Shown here piece by piece: positions 34,470-42,757 of a stretch of 64,000 nucleotides of DNA; the first letter of the stretch is position 1; every line of letters starts with the position of its first letter. Source of the DNA: Halobacillus ihumii (GTDB lineage Bacteria > Bacillota > Bacilli > Bacillales > Halobacillaceae); NCBI RefSeq assembly GCF_902726645.1, contig NZ_CACVAO010000001.1, positions 3,296,636 through 3,360,635 on the forward strand, read 5' to 3'. The notes beneath the pieces were generated by a model. The model was not told where the DNA came from. It searched no databases and was given only the letters and a program-made list of their open reading frames with translations. The position numbers and the translations under genes were made by a program.

Positions 34470-35897
34470 GTGTTAAAGCAATATAAATTATATATCGACG
34501 GTCAATGGACAGGAACGAATGAATCAATAGATGTAGCAAATAAATATACGCAAGATACATTTGCTCAAGTGGCCAAAGCGTCTGAAAAAGAGGTGAATGA
34601 GGCAATCAGTGCGGCAGAACGTGCCTATAAAGGCGAGCCGTTAGCTCCTTATAAGCGTTATCAGATACTTAAGCGTGTCAGTGAGCTGTTACAGGAAAAT
34701 AAAGAAGAGTTCGCTCAGACGATTGTAATGGAAGCCGGAAAGCCACTTAAACAGGCTCGTACTGAAGTAGACCGCGCGACGCAAACGATAGAGATTTCGG
34801 CAGAAGAAGCGAAGCGGATTCATGGGGAAGGAGTACCAGTTGAATCCGCTCCTGGTTCTGAGAATCGTATGGCCTTTACAATTAAGGTCCCAGTAGGTGT
34901 GGTAGGGGCTATCAGTCCGTTTAACTTCCCACTGAACCTTGTTTCTCATAAAATTGCGCCTGCTATTGCCGCGGGGAACGCGGTTGTGCTGAAGCCAGCA
35001 AGTAAAACACCCGTTGCATCCTTAATGTTAGCTGAAATGTTTCAGGAAGCCGGTTTGCCGAAAGGATTCTTTAATGTCGTGGCGGGCTCTGGATCAACAG
35101 TTGGTAATCAAATGATGCAAGATGAACGCATCCAGCTTTATACGTTTACAGGAAGTGCTGAAGTCGGATTGAAATTGAAACAAAATACTGGGCTCAATAA
35201 GCTGATCCTTGAGCTCGGAAATAATTCTCCGGTTATTGTTGATAAAGACGCAGATATTGATGCGGCTGCTCAAAACACGGCAGCAAAGAGCTTTGCTTTT
35301 GCCGGACAAGTCTGTTTATCGGTGCAGCGTCTTTATGTGCACGAAGAAGTTCGCGACGAGTTTCAAGAGAAATTTATTAAAGCGGTGAAGGAACTGAACG
35401 TCGGGGATCCGAGTGATGATGAAACAGATGTTGGTCCGATGATCAGTGAAGATGAGGCCAAACGTGCTGAGCAATGGATAAAGGAAGCGAAGCAGGCAGG
35501 GGCAACGGTCGTGCATGGCGGCGAACGGGAAGGCGCCCTACTTCAGCCAACCGTTCTTCAGGATATCACCTCTGATATGAAAGTGGTATGCGAAGAAATC
35601 TTCGCGCCTGTTGTCAGCCTTATTCCGTTTACAGATATAAGAGAATGCATTGATGAAGTGAACCAATCTCCTTATGGATTACAAGGTGGAATCTTCACGC
35701 AAAATCTTGACACTGCATTTTATGCAGCTAAACATGTCGAGGTAGGTGGAATGATGGTTAACGATTCTTCCCAATACCGCGTGGATCTTATGCCATATGG
35801 TGGTGTGAAGGATAGCGGTTCCGGTAAAGAAGGTCCGAAGTATTCCATTGAGGAAATGACGGAGGAGCGCCTGGTTGTACTGAATTTAAATCAATAA
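34470..35897 (+). CDS. NAD(P)-dependent aldehyde dehydrogenase
   Basis: 475 residues. ALDH superfamily: NAD-binding PFNFPLNLVSHKIAPAIAAG and LKPASKTPVASL, the glycine motif FTGSAEVG, the general-base glutamate in LELGNNSP (about 250), and the catalytic cysteine in FAGQVCLSVQR near residue 284. The C-terminal SGSGKEGPKYSIEEMTEERL is typical. Such Bacillus enzymes oxidise glyceraldehyde-3-phosphate, succinate semialdehyde or lactaldehyde-like substrates; specificity is not readable. GTG 34470 follows AAAGGGAG with about 8-9 nt. Confidence 0.9.
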   Translation: MLKQYKLYIDGQWTGTNESIDVANKYTQDTFAQVAKASEKEVNEAISAAERAYKGEPLAPYKRYQILKRVSELLQENKEEFAQTIVMEAGKPLKQARTEVDRATQTIEISAEEAKRIHGEGVPVESAPGSENRMAFTIKVPVGVVGAISPFNFPLNLVSHKIAPAIAAGNAVVLKPASKTPVASLMLAEMFQEAGLPKGFFNVVAGSGSTVGNQMMQDERIQLYTFTGSAEVGLKLKQNTGLNKLILELGNNSPVIVDKDADIDAAAQNTAAKSFAFAGQVCLSVQRLYVHEEVRDEFQEKFIKAVKELNVGDPSDDETDVGPMISEDEAKRAEQWIKEAKQAGATVVHGGEREGALLQPTVLQDITSDMKVVCEEIFAPVVSLIPFTDIRECIDEVNQSPYGLQGGIFTQNLDTAFYAAKHVEVGGMMVNDSSQYRVDLMPYGGVKDSGSGKEGPKYSIEEMTEERLVVLNLNQ

Positions 35898-35913
35898 TAA
35901 CAGTTCTTTTCCG

Positions 35914-35945
35914 AAAAAAGGTCGTATGTTCCGCGACCTTTTTTC
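35914..35945 (+). terminator. Terminator of aldehyde dehydrogenase gene
   Basis: AAAAAAGGTCG pairs with CGACCTTTTTT around TATGTTCCG. Confidence 0.88.
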
Positions 35946-36029
35946 AGGTTGTAGTGAAACCATTAGCTTGTGCACACTACAGGAAAATACTGCTATCTCT
36001 TCACTGAAAATGTTGGAATAAGGCGATTC

Positions 36030-36129
36030 GCGGATATATCTTGATTTTAGCGGTTATATTCTAATAGTCGCGGATATATTTTAAAAATTGCGGTAATACC
36101 GAAGTTATCGCGGATAAACACCAAAATTA
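36030..36129. repeat. Degenerate 20-bp tandem repeat array
   Basis: GCGG occurs at 36030, 36050, 36070, 36090 and 36110, exactly every 20 bp, followed by an AT-rich 16-bp segment (ATATATCTTGATTTTA and variants). It fills the space between a terminator and the end of the minus-strand MATE gene; the last unit reaches the MATE stop codon. Confidence 0.85.
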
Positions 36130-37488
36130 TTCCATTTGATAAAGCCGAATATTCTTCCGCTGCAGGTAGAGCATGCGCAGCATCAATGTGATGGCTCCGG
36201 CAGTTAATCCGATGATTAAGCTCATCCAGTAGCCGTAGGGACCAAGATCCGTATAATTGGCAAGCAAATAACCACTAGGTAAACCAATCACCCAATAAGA
36301 AATAAACGACATGAGGAGCGTAATCGTGACGTCTTTGTAGCCTCGTAAAATTCCTTGAATTGGGGCTCCGAAACCGTCGGATAGTTGAAAAAAGATAGCG
36401 AAAAGGATAAAGTTCTTCGTCAATTCGATCACACGTTGGTTGGAACTGTAAAGGCGCGCAACTGAGTCGTCGAAGATATACAGGATAGCTCCCGCTACAA
36501 CGGACATACAGACGGCAATTGAAATCCCAAGATACGAGTAGGTTCGAGCATCTGTGAATCGTTTCGCCCCTACTTCATAACCAACGGCAATCGTTAAGGC
36601 AAAAGCAATGCTTAACGGCATCATATAGACGAAAGAGGCAAAATTAATGGCTGCCTGGTGTGCGGCGACAGTGTACGTATCATAAGCGGTCATGAAAAAA
36701 GTAACCGCTGAAAAGATACTCGTTTCAAAAAAGATCGCAAATCCAATCGGGATACCAATTTTCAGCTGTTCCCACCAGCTTTTAAAGGAAGGTGTGACCC
36801 AGCTTCTAAAAATTCCGTACGTTCGCAGTGGATAAAGTTTATGAATGACCACGGCGATAATGGTAAAAGCCACCCAATAAGTTAAAGAGGTAGCTAATCC
36901 TGCACCGATTCCACCTAGTTCAGAGAAGCCCCATTTTCCAAAGATCAATACATAATTAAAGAAAACGTTTGTCGGTAATGTAAGTAAAATGATCATCATC
37001 GATATTCTTGTGTGACCAAGTGCATCGATAAATGAACGGAGTATATTAAACATAAACAAAGGAATGATCCCGGTACCAAGAGTGATCAAGTAATATTTGG
37101 CAATATGCTGCACGGACTCCTCTAGCTCCATTAAGGACAGTATAGGATCAATTAAAAAGAATCCGATTCCGGCGATCACAATTGCAATGGCAATCGATAA
37201 ATATACGCCTTGCTTGACTGAGTGGGGAATATCTTTATCTTGTCTCGCCCCTTTAAGCTGAGCTACGATGGGGGAAATCGCCATCAAAATCCCATTTAAT
37301 CCGGTGAAAATCGGCAGCCATATACTTGATCCGATCGCTACACCAGCCAAGTCTTCCGGCCCTGCCTGACCGGACATGATCGTATCAAAAAAGTTCATCG
37401 CATACATGCCGACTTGCGTAATAAAAATAGGTATGAGAATCATGGTGAATAATTTTATTTTTTCTTTTAATGTCGTTGTTTCATACAT
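36127..37488 (-). CDS. MATE family multidrug/Na+ efflux transporter
   Basis: 453 residues, twelve transmembrane segments in two six-helix halves. MATE features: N-terminal PIFITQVGMYAMNFFDTIMSGQ and the repeated motif in the second half IPIGFAIFFETSIFSAVTFF; GYEVGAKRFTDAR is the conserved loop after helix 8. NorM/YeeO-type exporters pump cationic drugs with Na+ or H+. The ATG at 37488 follows AGGAG on the minus strand. It ends at the 20-bp repeat array; no clear terminator is visible beyond it. Confidence 0.92.
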   Translation of the reverse strand: MYETTTLKEKIKLFTMILIPIFITQVGMYAMNFFDTIMSGQAGPEDLAGVAIGSSIWLPIFTGLNGILMAISPIVAQLKGARQDKDIPHSVKQGVYLSIAIAIVIAGIGFFLIDPILSLMELEESVQHIAKYYLITLGTGIIPLFMFNILRSFIDALGHTRISMMIILLTLPTNVFFNYVLIFGKWGFSELGGIGAGLATSLTYWVAFTIIAVVIHKLYPLRTYGIFRSWVTPSFKSWWEQLKIGIPIGFAIFFETSIFSAVTFFMTAYDTYTVAAHQAAINFASFVYMMPLSIAFALTIAVGYEVGAKRFTDARTYSYLGISIAVCMSVVAGAILYIFDDSVARLYSSNQRVIELTKNFILFAIFFQLSDGFGAPIQGILRGYKDVTITLLMSFISYWVIGLPSGYLLANYTDLGPYGYWMSLIIGLTAGAITLMLRMLYLQRKNIRLYQME

Positions 37489-37586
37489 AGGACTTCTCCT
37501 TTTTGGTACAATTCCTATAGGACACGAGGATTATAGCACATTTTGTATCGTGGCAGCTATCAGAGCCACCGATGAAAGGACGATGA

Positions 37587-38672
37587 ATGTTGAATCAGAA
37601 ACGGATTTTATTTACAGGGGGAGGAACAGCAGGGCATGTCATTGTGAACCTGGCTCTCATCCCTGAATTTCAGAAACAAGGTTACCAAGTTGATTATATA
37701 GGTTCCTATGATGGAATAGAAAAACAGTTAATCGGTTCCTTAGACGGCGTCACGTATCATGGCATTTCAACAGGGAAGCTGCGCCGTTATATGTCAAAAG
37801 AAAATATAAAGGATCCCTTTAAGGTTATGAAAGGGCTTATGCAGTCAATTGGGATCATTCGTAAACGAAAGCCGCAAGTTATTTTTTCTAAAGGCGGATT
37901 TGTGTCGGTGCCTGTTGTGGCGGCCGCAAAATTAAATCGCGTTCCAGCAATTATTCATGAATCTGATTATACCCCGGGTCTTGCTAATAAGCTGTCGTTT
38001 CCTTTTGCCAAAAAAGTGCTGGCTACATTTCCAGAGACGATGAAGCATTTGCCTGAAGGGAAGGGGCAATATATTGGCGCTGTTGTTCGAGAGGAGCTAT
38101 TTACCGGTGATAAAAGAAAAGGGCTGTCCTTTAGTGGATTGACTTCTCAGAAACCTGTTGTGCTGGTGATGGGCGGCAGTACAGGATCCAAGAAAATTAA
38201 TGATGCGATTCGCTCTAATTTAGATGAATTGCTAAAAGACCTTCAAATCATTCATATTTGCGGCCAAGGACATAAGGACGAATCAATCCATCGGCCTGGA
38301 TACGCCCAATTTGAATATGTGAATGATGAATTAAAGGATTTGTTTGCGGCATGTGATTTTATTATTTCACGTGCTGGTTCCAATGCGATCTTTGAATTCT
38401 TAGCACTGAAAAAGCCGATGCTGCTTATCCCGTTATCAAGAAAAGCAAGTCGCGGCGACCAAATCTTAAATGCGGATTCTTTCGTGAAACAGGGGTATGC
38501 TCATAAGCTTGAGGAGGAAGAACTGACTTCTGAAAGCTTGCTGACAGAGGTAAAACGGTTAATGGATTCCAAAGAGAAACTGCTTCGTCATATGAATAAC
38601 TATGAGAGTAGACGAACGAAAAATGAAGTCATATCCATTATTCAAAATGCTCAAAAAGCAGGGAACAGGTAA
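37587..38672 (+). CDS. MurG-family glycosyltransferase (orphan paralogue)
   Basis: 361 residues, usual MurG length. GT-B fold: N-terminal FTGGGTAGHVIVNLALI (glycine-rich lipid/acceptor loop), FSKGGFVSVPVV, HESDYTPGLAN, the second-domain VLVMGGSTGSKKIND and donor-site ISRAGSNAIFEFLALKKPMLLIPL. MurG adds GlcNAc to lipid I. It is not in a division/cell-wall cluster here; Bacilli with a standard murG in the dcw cluster can carry a second copy, so this is likely MurG2 with an overlapping or special role. Short spacing to the next gene (66 bp). Confidence 0.88.
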   Translation: MLNQKRILFTGGGTAGHVIVNLALIPEFQKQGYQVDYIGSYDGIEKQLIGSLDGVTYHGISTGKLRRYMSKENIKDPFKVMKGLMQSIGIIRKRKPQVIFSKGGFVSVPVVAAAKLNRVPAIIHESDYTPGLANKLSFPFAKKVLATFPETMKHLPEGKGQYIGAVVREELFTGDKRKGLSFSGLTSQKPVVLVMGGSTGSKKINDAIRSNLDELLKDLQIIHICGQGHKDESIHRPGYAQFEYVNDELKDLFAACDFIISRAGSNAIFEFLALKKPMLLIPLSRKASRGDQILNADSFVKQGYAHKLEEEELTSESLLTEVKRLMDSKEKLLRHMNNYESRRTKNEVISIIQNAQKAGNR

Positions 38673-38738
38673 GTATGCAAGCAAGACCCCATGAGTTATA
38701 ATAAAATTAGAAATAAATTTATATCAGGGGTAGATGAC

Positions 38739-39092
38739 GTGAAACCAAAAATGTGTCGTTATTGCTACAAGCCGATTCGGGATCGTGATGAACTGGTTAC
38801 GGCCTCAAATTGGTTTAGGATTCGACCTTACCATTACAGATGTTTTCAAGAAGTAGAGCAAGATACAAAGACGATTGTTGGAACGTGGACACCTATTAAT
38901 GGTCCGGCAGGCTTAGTGACAATGATCTTGATGCTCGCTTTAGCGCTTTGGATGTACTCTACAAATACGCTCGGGGTAATAGGTGATATTATTGGATTGT
39001 TGGCGTTTTATCCTGTTTTGCTGCGAGTCGCATCCTTTGTATTCATAGAGAGTAAGTTACCTAAATATGTGGAGAACAAAAAATATCAATGA
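38739..39092 (+). CDS. Zinc-ribbon and two-helix membrane protein of unknown function
   Basis: 117 residues. N-terminal MKPKMCRYCYKPI followed by HYRCF gives a CxxC...C pattern suggestive of metal binding; two hydrophobic segments at about 50-75 and 78-103 follow. GTG 38739 is chosen because AGGGG lies 6 nt upstream and the N-terminus then starts just before the CxxC. It may share a transcript with the murG-like gene. I do not recognise a family function. Confidence 0.7.
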   Translation: MKPKMCRYCYKPIRDRDELVTASNWFRIRPYHYRCFQEVEQDTKTIVGTWTPINGPAGLVTMILMLALALWMYSTNTLGVIGDIIGLLAFYPVLLRVASFVFIESKLPKYVENKKYQ

Positions 39093-39125
39093 GTCTGCTA
39101 TTTTTATGAATAGCAGATTTTTTTG
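39093..39125 (+). terminator. Terminator
   Basis: TCTGCTATT pairs with AATAGCAGA around a short T-rich loop, followed by seven T. Ends the murG-like transcript. Confidence 0.8.
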
Positions 39126-39137
39126 GTAAAAAATGAG

Positions 39138-39257
39138 GTTAGGGCGTTATCATGCTGAGTTAGGGTGCTATCGCTCCAGGTTAGGGCGCTATCCTCATGC
39201 GTTAGGCAGCTATCGTGTCTGGTTAAGTCTTTATACGCCAATGTTAGGGCGGTATTG
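39138..39257. repeat. Degenerate 21-bp tandem repeat array
   Basis: Units start at 39138, 39159, 39180, 39201, 39222 and 39243, exactly 21 bp apart, each beginning GTTAGGGCGCTATC or a variant. The last seven bases of each unit are unrelated. It immediately follows a terminator, as do the arrays at 10690, 22519 and 36030. Confidence 0.9.
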
Positions 39258-39441
39258 AAATTTAACGAGCCGAAAATAGCCGTCTTAAAAGGCAATTTAG
39301 CTTATACTTTTACAGCTATTAAAATTTATGATTGCGCTTACAGATTATTTGTGGTATGTTTATTTCTCGTTGCTTCGAATAGGCTCCACTTAGGCCTGTT
39401 ACATAGTCATTCCTATCAAATAACGAAAGGGAGAATGGCGT

Positions 39442-41712
39442 ATGTCTATGTATGATGAGCACTTGCAGAGTGAGAAAGAACGACTGATGTTCACGAAAGA
39501 GTACATGAATCACTTAATTACCCTTCAAGAATCAGGCCAACAAGCACTAAAGGAACAGCAGGAAGATACCTTACAAAAGCTCGACTTTAAAGACAGCAGT
39601 CTTCGCTATCAGGAGATGTTAACCCACTCTAGTTTCATGAAATTGTCTAAAGATCAATTGGAAAACCTCAAGAATCTACGTAAGAAACCGTATTTTGCCC
39701 GCATTGATTTTCACCGTAAAGAAAAACCAGACAAAGAAATCTTTTATATTGGAAAAGTCTCTCTGTTCGATCGCGAAACGCAGCTACCGATTATTCTGGA
39801 TTGGCGCTCTCCTCTGGCCAATGTGTATTATGAGGGCCGTTTGGGAGAGGTGAGCTATGAAGCTCATGGAGAAGAATACGAAGGCAATGTCTCGCTGAAG
39901 CGTCAGTATCAAATTGAGGATGGCGAACTGTTAGAATTCCGTGATATTGACTTAACGACAAAAGATGAATTGCTGCAGGATTCTCTTGCCCAAAATGCTG
40001 AGCATCGTTTAACTGAAATTGTGTCAACGATTCAGGAGGAGCAGAACAGGGTTATTCGTGCAGACTTACGGAAGCCAATTATCGTTCAGGGGGCAGCGGG
40101 GAGCGGCAAGACTACCATTGCTTTACATCGCATCTCCTACTTTCTGTACACGATGCGAGATGTTTTTAAGCCTGATGAAATGCTGATCCTTGCTCCGAAC
40201 CGTCTGTTCATTCAGTACATATCCGAGGTACTCCCAGAGCTCGGTGTTAATAGAGCTAAACAAACGACGTTCTCGGATTTTGTACAAGAGGTGGTGGATT
40301 TAGATTGGCCGGTCGTCAGCCAGCATGAAGTACTTATGGATACCATTGAAAAAATAGCACATAAAGATGCTCCTCATTTACAGGCAGCTGGGTTAAAAGG
40401 ATCAAAAGCTTTCAAGCAGCTGTTGGACAGGTATATTCAAAAAGTAAAACAATCCTACGTCGTTGAAGAAGATTTTATGCTGGGAGAATTTAAAATTAGA
40501 AGCGGTTCCAGTATTAAACGGCTTTTTCTCAAAGACTTTCAACTTTTTCCCTATGAAGTGCGGGTAGAAAAAATAAAACGAGTGCTGCAAAGTGAACTGA
40601 GACGAAAGAAGAAAATCATTCTTGATAATATAGCCGCCAAATATGATGACGAGCTGGACAAAGCGCTATTCGGGATGAAGGATAAAGCGAAACGGAAAAA
40701 GAGAGTCAGTTTCCTGATTACGAGAAAAGAAGAGCGGCTAAAAGATCTAAAGAAACAAGCGCGTACTGCGGTCTCTCGCTATATGAAGCAATTTCCCAAG
40801 CACAAGCTGACAACCCTCTACCAAACGATGTTTGAGGAAGAGACGTTTCGTTCGTTAATAAATGAAGATTCCGAGCAAATGGAGTACCTGCGCAAGATGA
40901 CTCGGCGCTATTTACAGATGAAGCGGCTCCATTCAGAAGATTTGGCTCCATTGCTATATATATTTACTTTTCTAAAAGGGCTGCATGCTGAAGATCAAAT
41001 GAAAAAAGTAGTCATCGATGAAGCTCAGGATTATAGCTTTCTTGAATTTTATAGTTTGAAAAAGGTTTTTCAAACGGACTTATTTACAATTGTGGGCGAT
41101 CTTGCTCAGGGAATCTATCGTTATAGAGGCTTAAGAAGCTGGGAATCTCTTAATGAAGTTTTTAGACAGCCAAATTACTTAACGCTGCAAAAAACGTATC
41201 GAACGACAATAGAAATCATGGATTTAGCGAATAGGCTGCTAACCTTGATGCCGGAAGACCTGCCCACAGCCGAACCGGTAGTAAGACATGGTCCGCTCCC
41301 AACTTTTATAGAAAAACAACCAGGGTGGCAAGAGGCTTTTCTCAATATTGTCAACCAGCTAGGTGAAGAAGGGATGAAGAGTTTTGCCATCGTCACGAAA
41401 ACGATGAAAGAAACAGCTGCAGTTCACAGCATTCCAGAAATTCGTTCATTACAATTTGAACCGTTGAATGAAGAAACGGAGATGGGAGAGCGGATGATTC
41501 TGCCAGCTTACCTGGCTAAAGGATTGGAATTTGATGTCGTCTTTTTGTTCAGTGAAGATGCTCCTTTCACACGAAATGAACTGGATATCAAAGTATTATA
41601 TGTTGCCATGACAAGGCCGCTTCACCGGTTATATATGATCGGAAATCACCCGGATGATTTTTTATTACATCACTTGAATGAGCCGCCCTATCAGCAGCAT
41701 TTACTTAACTAA
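39442..41712 (+). CDS. helD: RNA polymerase recycling motor ATPase HelD
   Basis: 756 residues. UvrD-like superfamily 1 helicase fold. Walker A is VQGAAGSGKTTIALHRISYF near 215-234, Walker B VVIDEAQDYS near 520, motif VGDLAQGIYRYRG near 545-557, and C-terminal AKGLEFDVVFLF and VLYVAMTRPLHRLY. The N-terminal coiled coil (1-65) that enters the RNA polymerase secondary channel is present, beginning YDEHLQSEKERL. It frees stalled polymerase from DNA. GAAAGGGAG precedes ATG 39442. Monocistronic. Confidence 0.94.
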   Translation: MSMYDEHLQSEKERLMFTKEYMNHLITLQESGQQALKEQQEDTLQKLDFKDSSLRYQEMLTHSSFMKLSKDQLENLKNLRKKPYFARIDFHRKEKPDKEIFYIGKVSLFDRETQLPIILDWRSPLANVYYEGRLGEVSYEAHGEEYEGNVSLKRQYQIEDGELLEFRDIDLTTKDELLQDSLAQNAEHRLTEIVSTIQEEQNRVIRADLRKPIIVQGAAGSGKTTIALHRISYFLYTMRDVFKPDEMLILAPNRLFIQYISEVLPELGVNRAKQTTFSDFVQEVVDLDWPVVSQHEVLMDTIEKIAHKDAPHLQAAGLKGSKAFKQLLDRYIQKVKQSYVVEEDFMLGEFKIRSGSSIKRLFLKDFQLFPYEVRVEKIKRVLQSELRRKKKIILDNIAAKYDDELDKALFGMKDKAKRKKRVSFLITRKEERLKDLKKQARTAVSRYMKQFPKHKLTTLYQTMFEEETFRSLINEDSEQMEYLRKMTRRYLQMKRLHSEDLAPLLYIFTFLKGLHAEDQMKKVVIDEAQDYSFLEFYSLKKVFQTDLFTIVGDLAQGIYRYRGLRSWESLNEVFRQPNYLTLQKTYRTTIEIMDLANRLLTLMPEDLPTAEPVVRHGPLPTFIEKQPGWQEAFLNIVNQLGEEGMKSFAIVTKTMKETAAVHSIPEIRSLQFEPLNEETEMGERMILPAYLAKGLEFDVVFLFSEDAPFTRNELDIKVLYVAMTRPLHRLYMIGNHPDDFLLHHLNEPPYQQHLLN

Positions 41713-41778
41713 ACAAGTTTCAAATGAGTCTGAACGGGGTAAAAATGGTTATGGAAAAAGTAAAGGAGTGTATGGCAG

Positions 41779-42603
41779 ATGAGTCTAACAGATACAACTC
41801 AATTATCGAATGGTGTACATATGCCGTGGGTCGGCCTTGGGGTTTATAAAATGGACAGTGGCGATGAAGTGGTCAGTGCTGTTCGTTCAGCTCTTGACCT
41901 CGGGTATCGCCATTTAGATACAGCATCTTTTTATGATAATGAAGAAGGGGTAGGTCAGGCTATTCGTGAGAGTGATCTTCCGCGTGAGGAACTTTTTGTA
42001 ACGACGAAGGTTTGGAATGATGAACAAGGGTACGAGGAGACAATGAAGGCCTTTGACCGCAGTCTGCGTAAATTAGGACTGGATTACCTTGATCTTTACC
42101 TCATACATTGGCCGATTGAAGGAAGTTATAAAGATACGTGGAAAGCGTTAGAGAAGCTTTATAAAGATGGCAAAGTGAAGGCAATTGGCGTCAGCAACTT
42201 TATGACGCACCATTTGGATGACTTGCTGCAGGATGCGGAAGTGACGCCGATGGTCAACCAGGTTGAATTTCATCCTGAACTTTATCAGGAAGAGATCCTT
42301 GACTACTGTAAACAACGTGATATTCAAGTGGAAGCGTGGTCGCCGATTGGCCGTGGCACATACTTGGATAACCCTGTTTTACAGGAGCTAGCGGAAAAAT
42401 ATAAGAAAACACCAGCGCAAATTATTTTAAAATGGGACTTGCAGCATGGAATTGTGACCATACCAAAATCCACCCGCAAAGTGCGTCAAAAAGAGAACGC
42501 TGATGTCTTTGATTTTGAGTTGACGGCAGATGAAATGGACAAAATCAATTCCTTAGACAAAAATAATCGTTTAGGACCGCACCCTGATGAAATGGGTAAA
42601 TAA
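41779..42603 (+). CDS. Aldo/keto reductase
   Basis: 274 residues, standard length. Catalytic tetrad D47, Y52, K77 and H110 in GYRHLDTASFYDNEEGVG, TTKVWN and LIHWP; family signatures GVSNF and IPKSTRKVRQKEN are present. NADPH-dependent reductase similar to B. subtilis YtbE/YvgN, which act on methylglyoxal-like and other aldehydes. AAAGGAG with 8-10 nt spacing precedes ATG 41779. Confidence 0.93.
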   Translation: MSLTDTTQLSNGVHMPWVGLGVYKMDSGDEVVSAVRSALDLGYRHLDTASFYDNEEGVGQAIRESDLPREELFVTTKVWNDEQGYEETMKAFDRSLRKLGLDYLDLYLIHWPIEGSYKDTWKALEKLYKDGKVKAIGVSNFMTHHLDDLLQDAEVTPMVNQVEFHPELYQEEILDYCKQRDIQVEAWSPIGRGTYLDNPVLQELAEKYKKTPAQIILKWDLQHGIVTIPKSTRKVRQKENADVFDFELTADEMDKINSLDKNNRLGPHPDEMGK

Positions 42604-42612
42604 CGACCCTGG

Positions 42613-42648
42613 ATAACCTCACTCTTTGATTAGAAGTGGGGTTATTTC
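42613..42648 (+). terminator. Terminator of aldo/keto reductase gene
   Basis: ATAACCTCACT pairs with AGTGGGGTTAT (one wobble) around CTTTGATTAGA, followed by TTCTATTT. Confidence 0.7.
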
Positions 42649-42757
42649 TATTTATCGGTTAAAATAAATATATAGAAGTTACATAACATTCGGGGTGTAA
42701 ACACTTATAGCATTTGCGGCGCAACTGGCAGGAATTGAATGATAGAGGAGGGGTTGT

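Noticed and set aside
39138-39257. CRISPR array
   Set aside because: Unit length is 21 bp with no separate constant repeat and spacer of CRISPR size, and no cas genes in the window; the same holds for the other three arrays.
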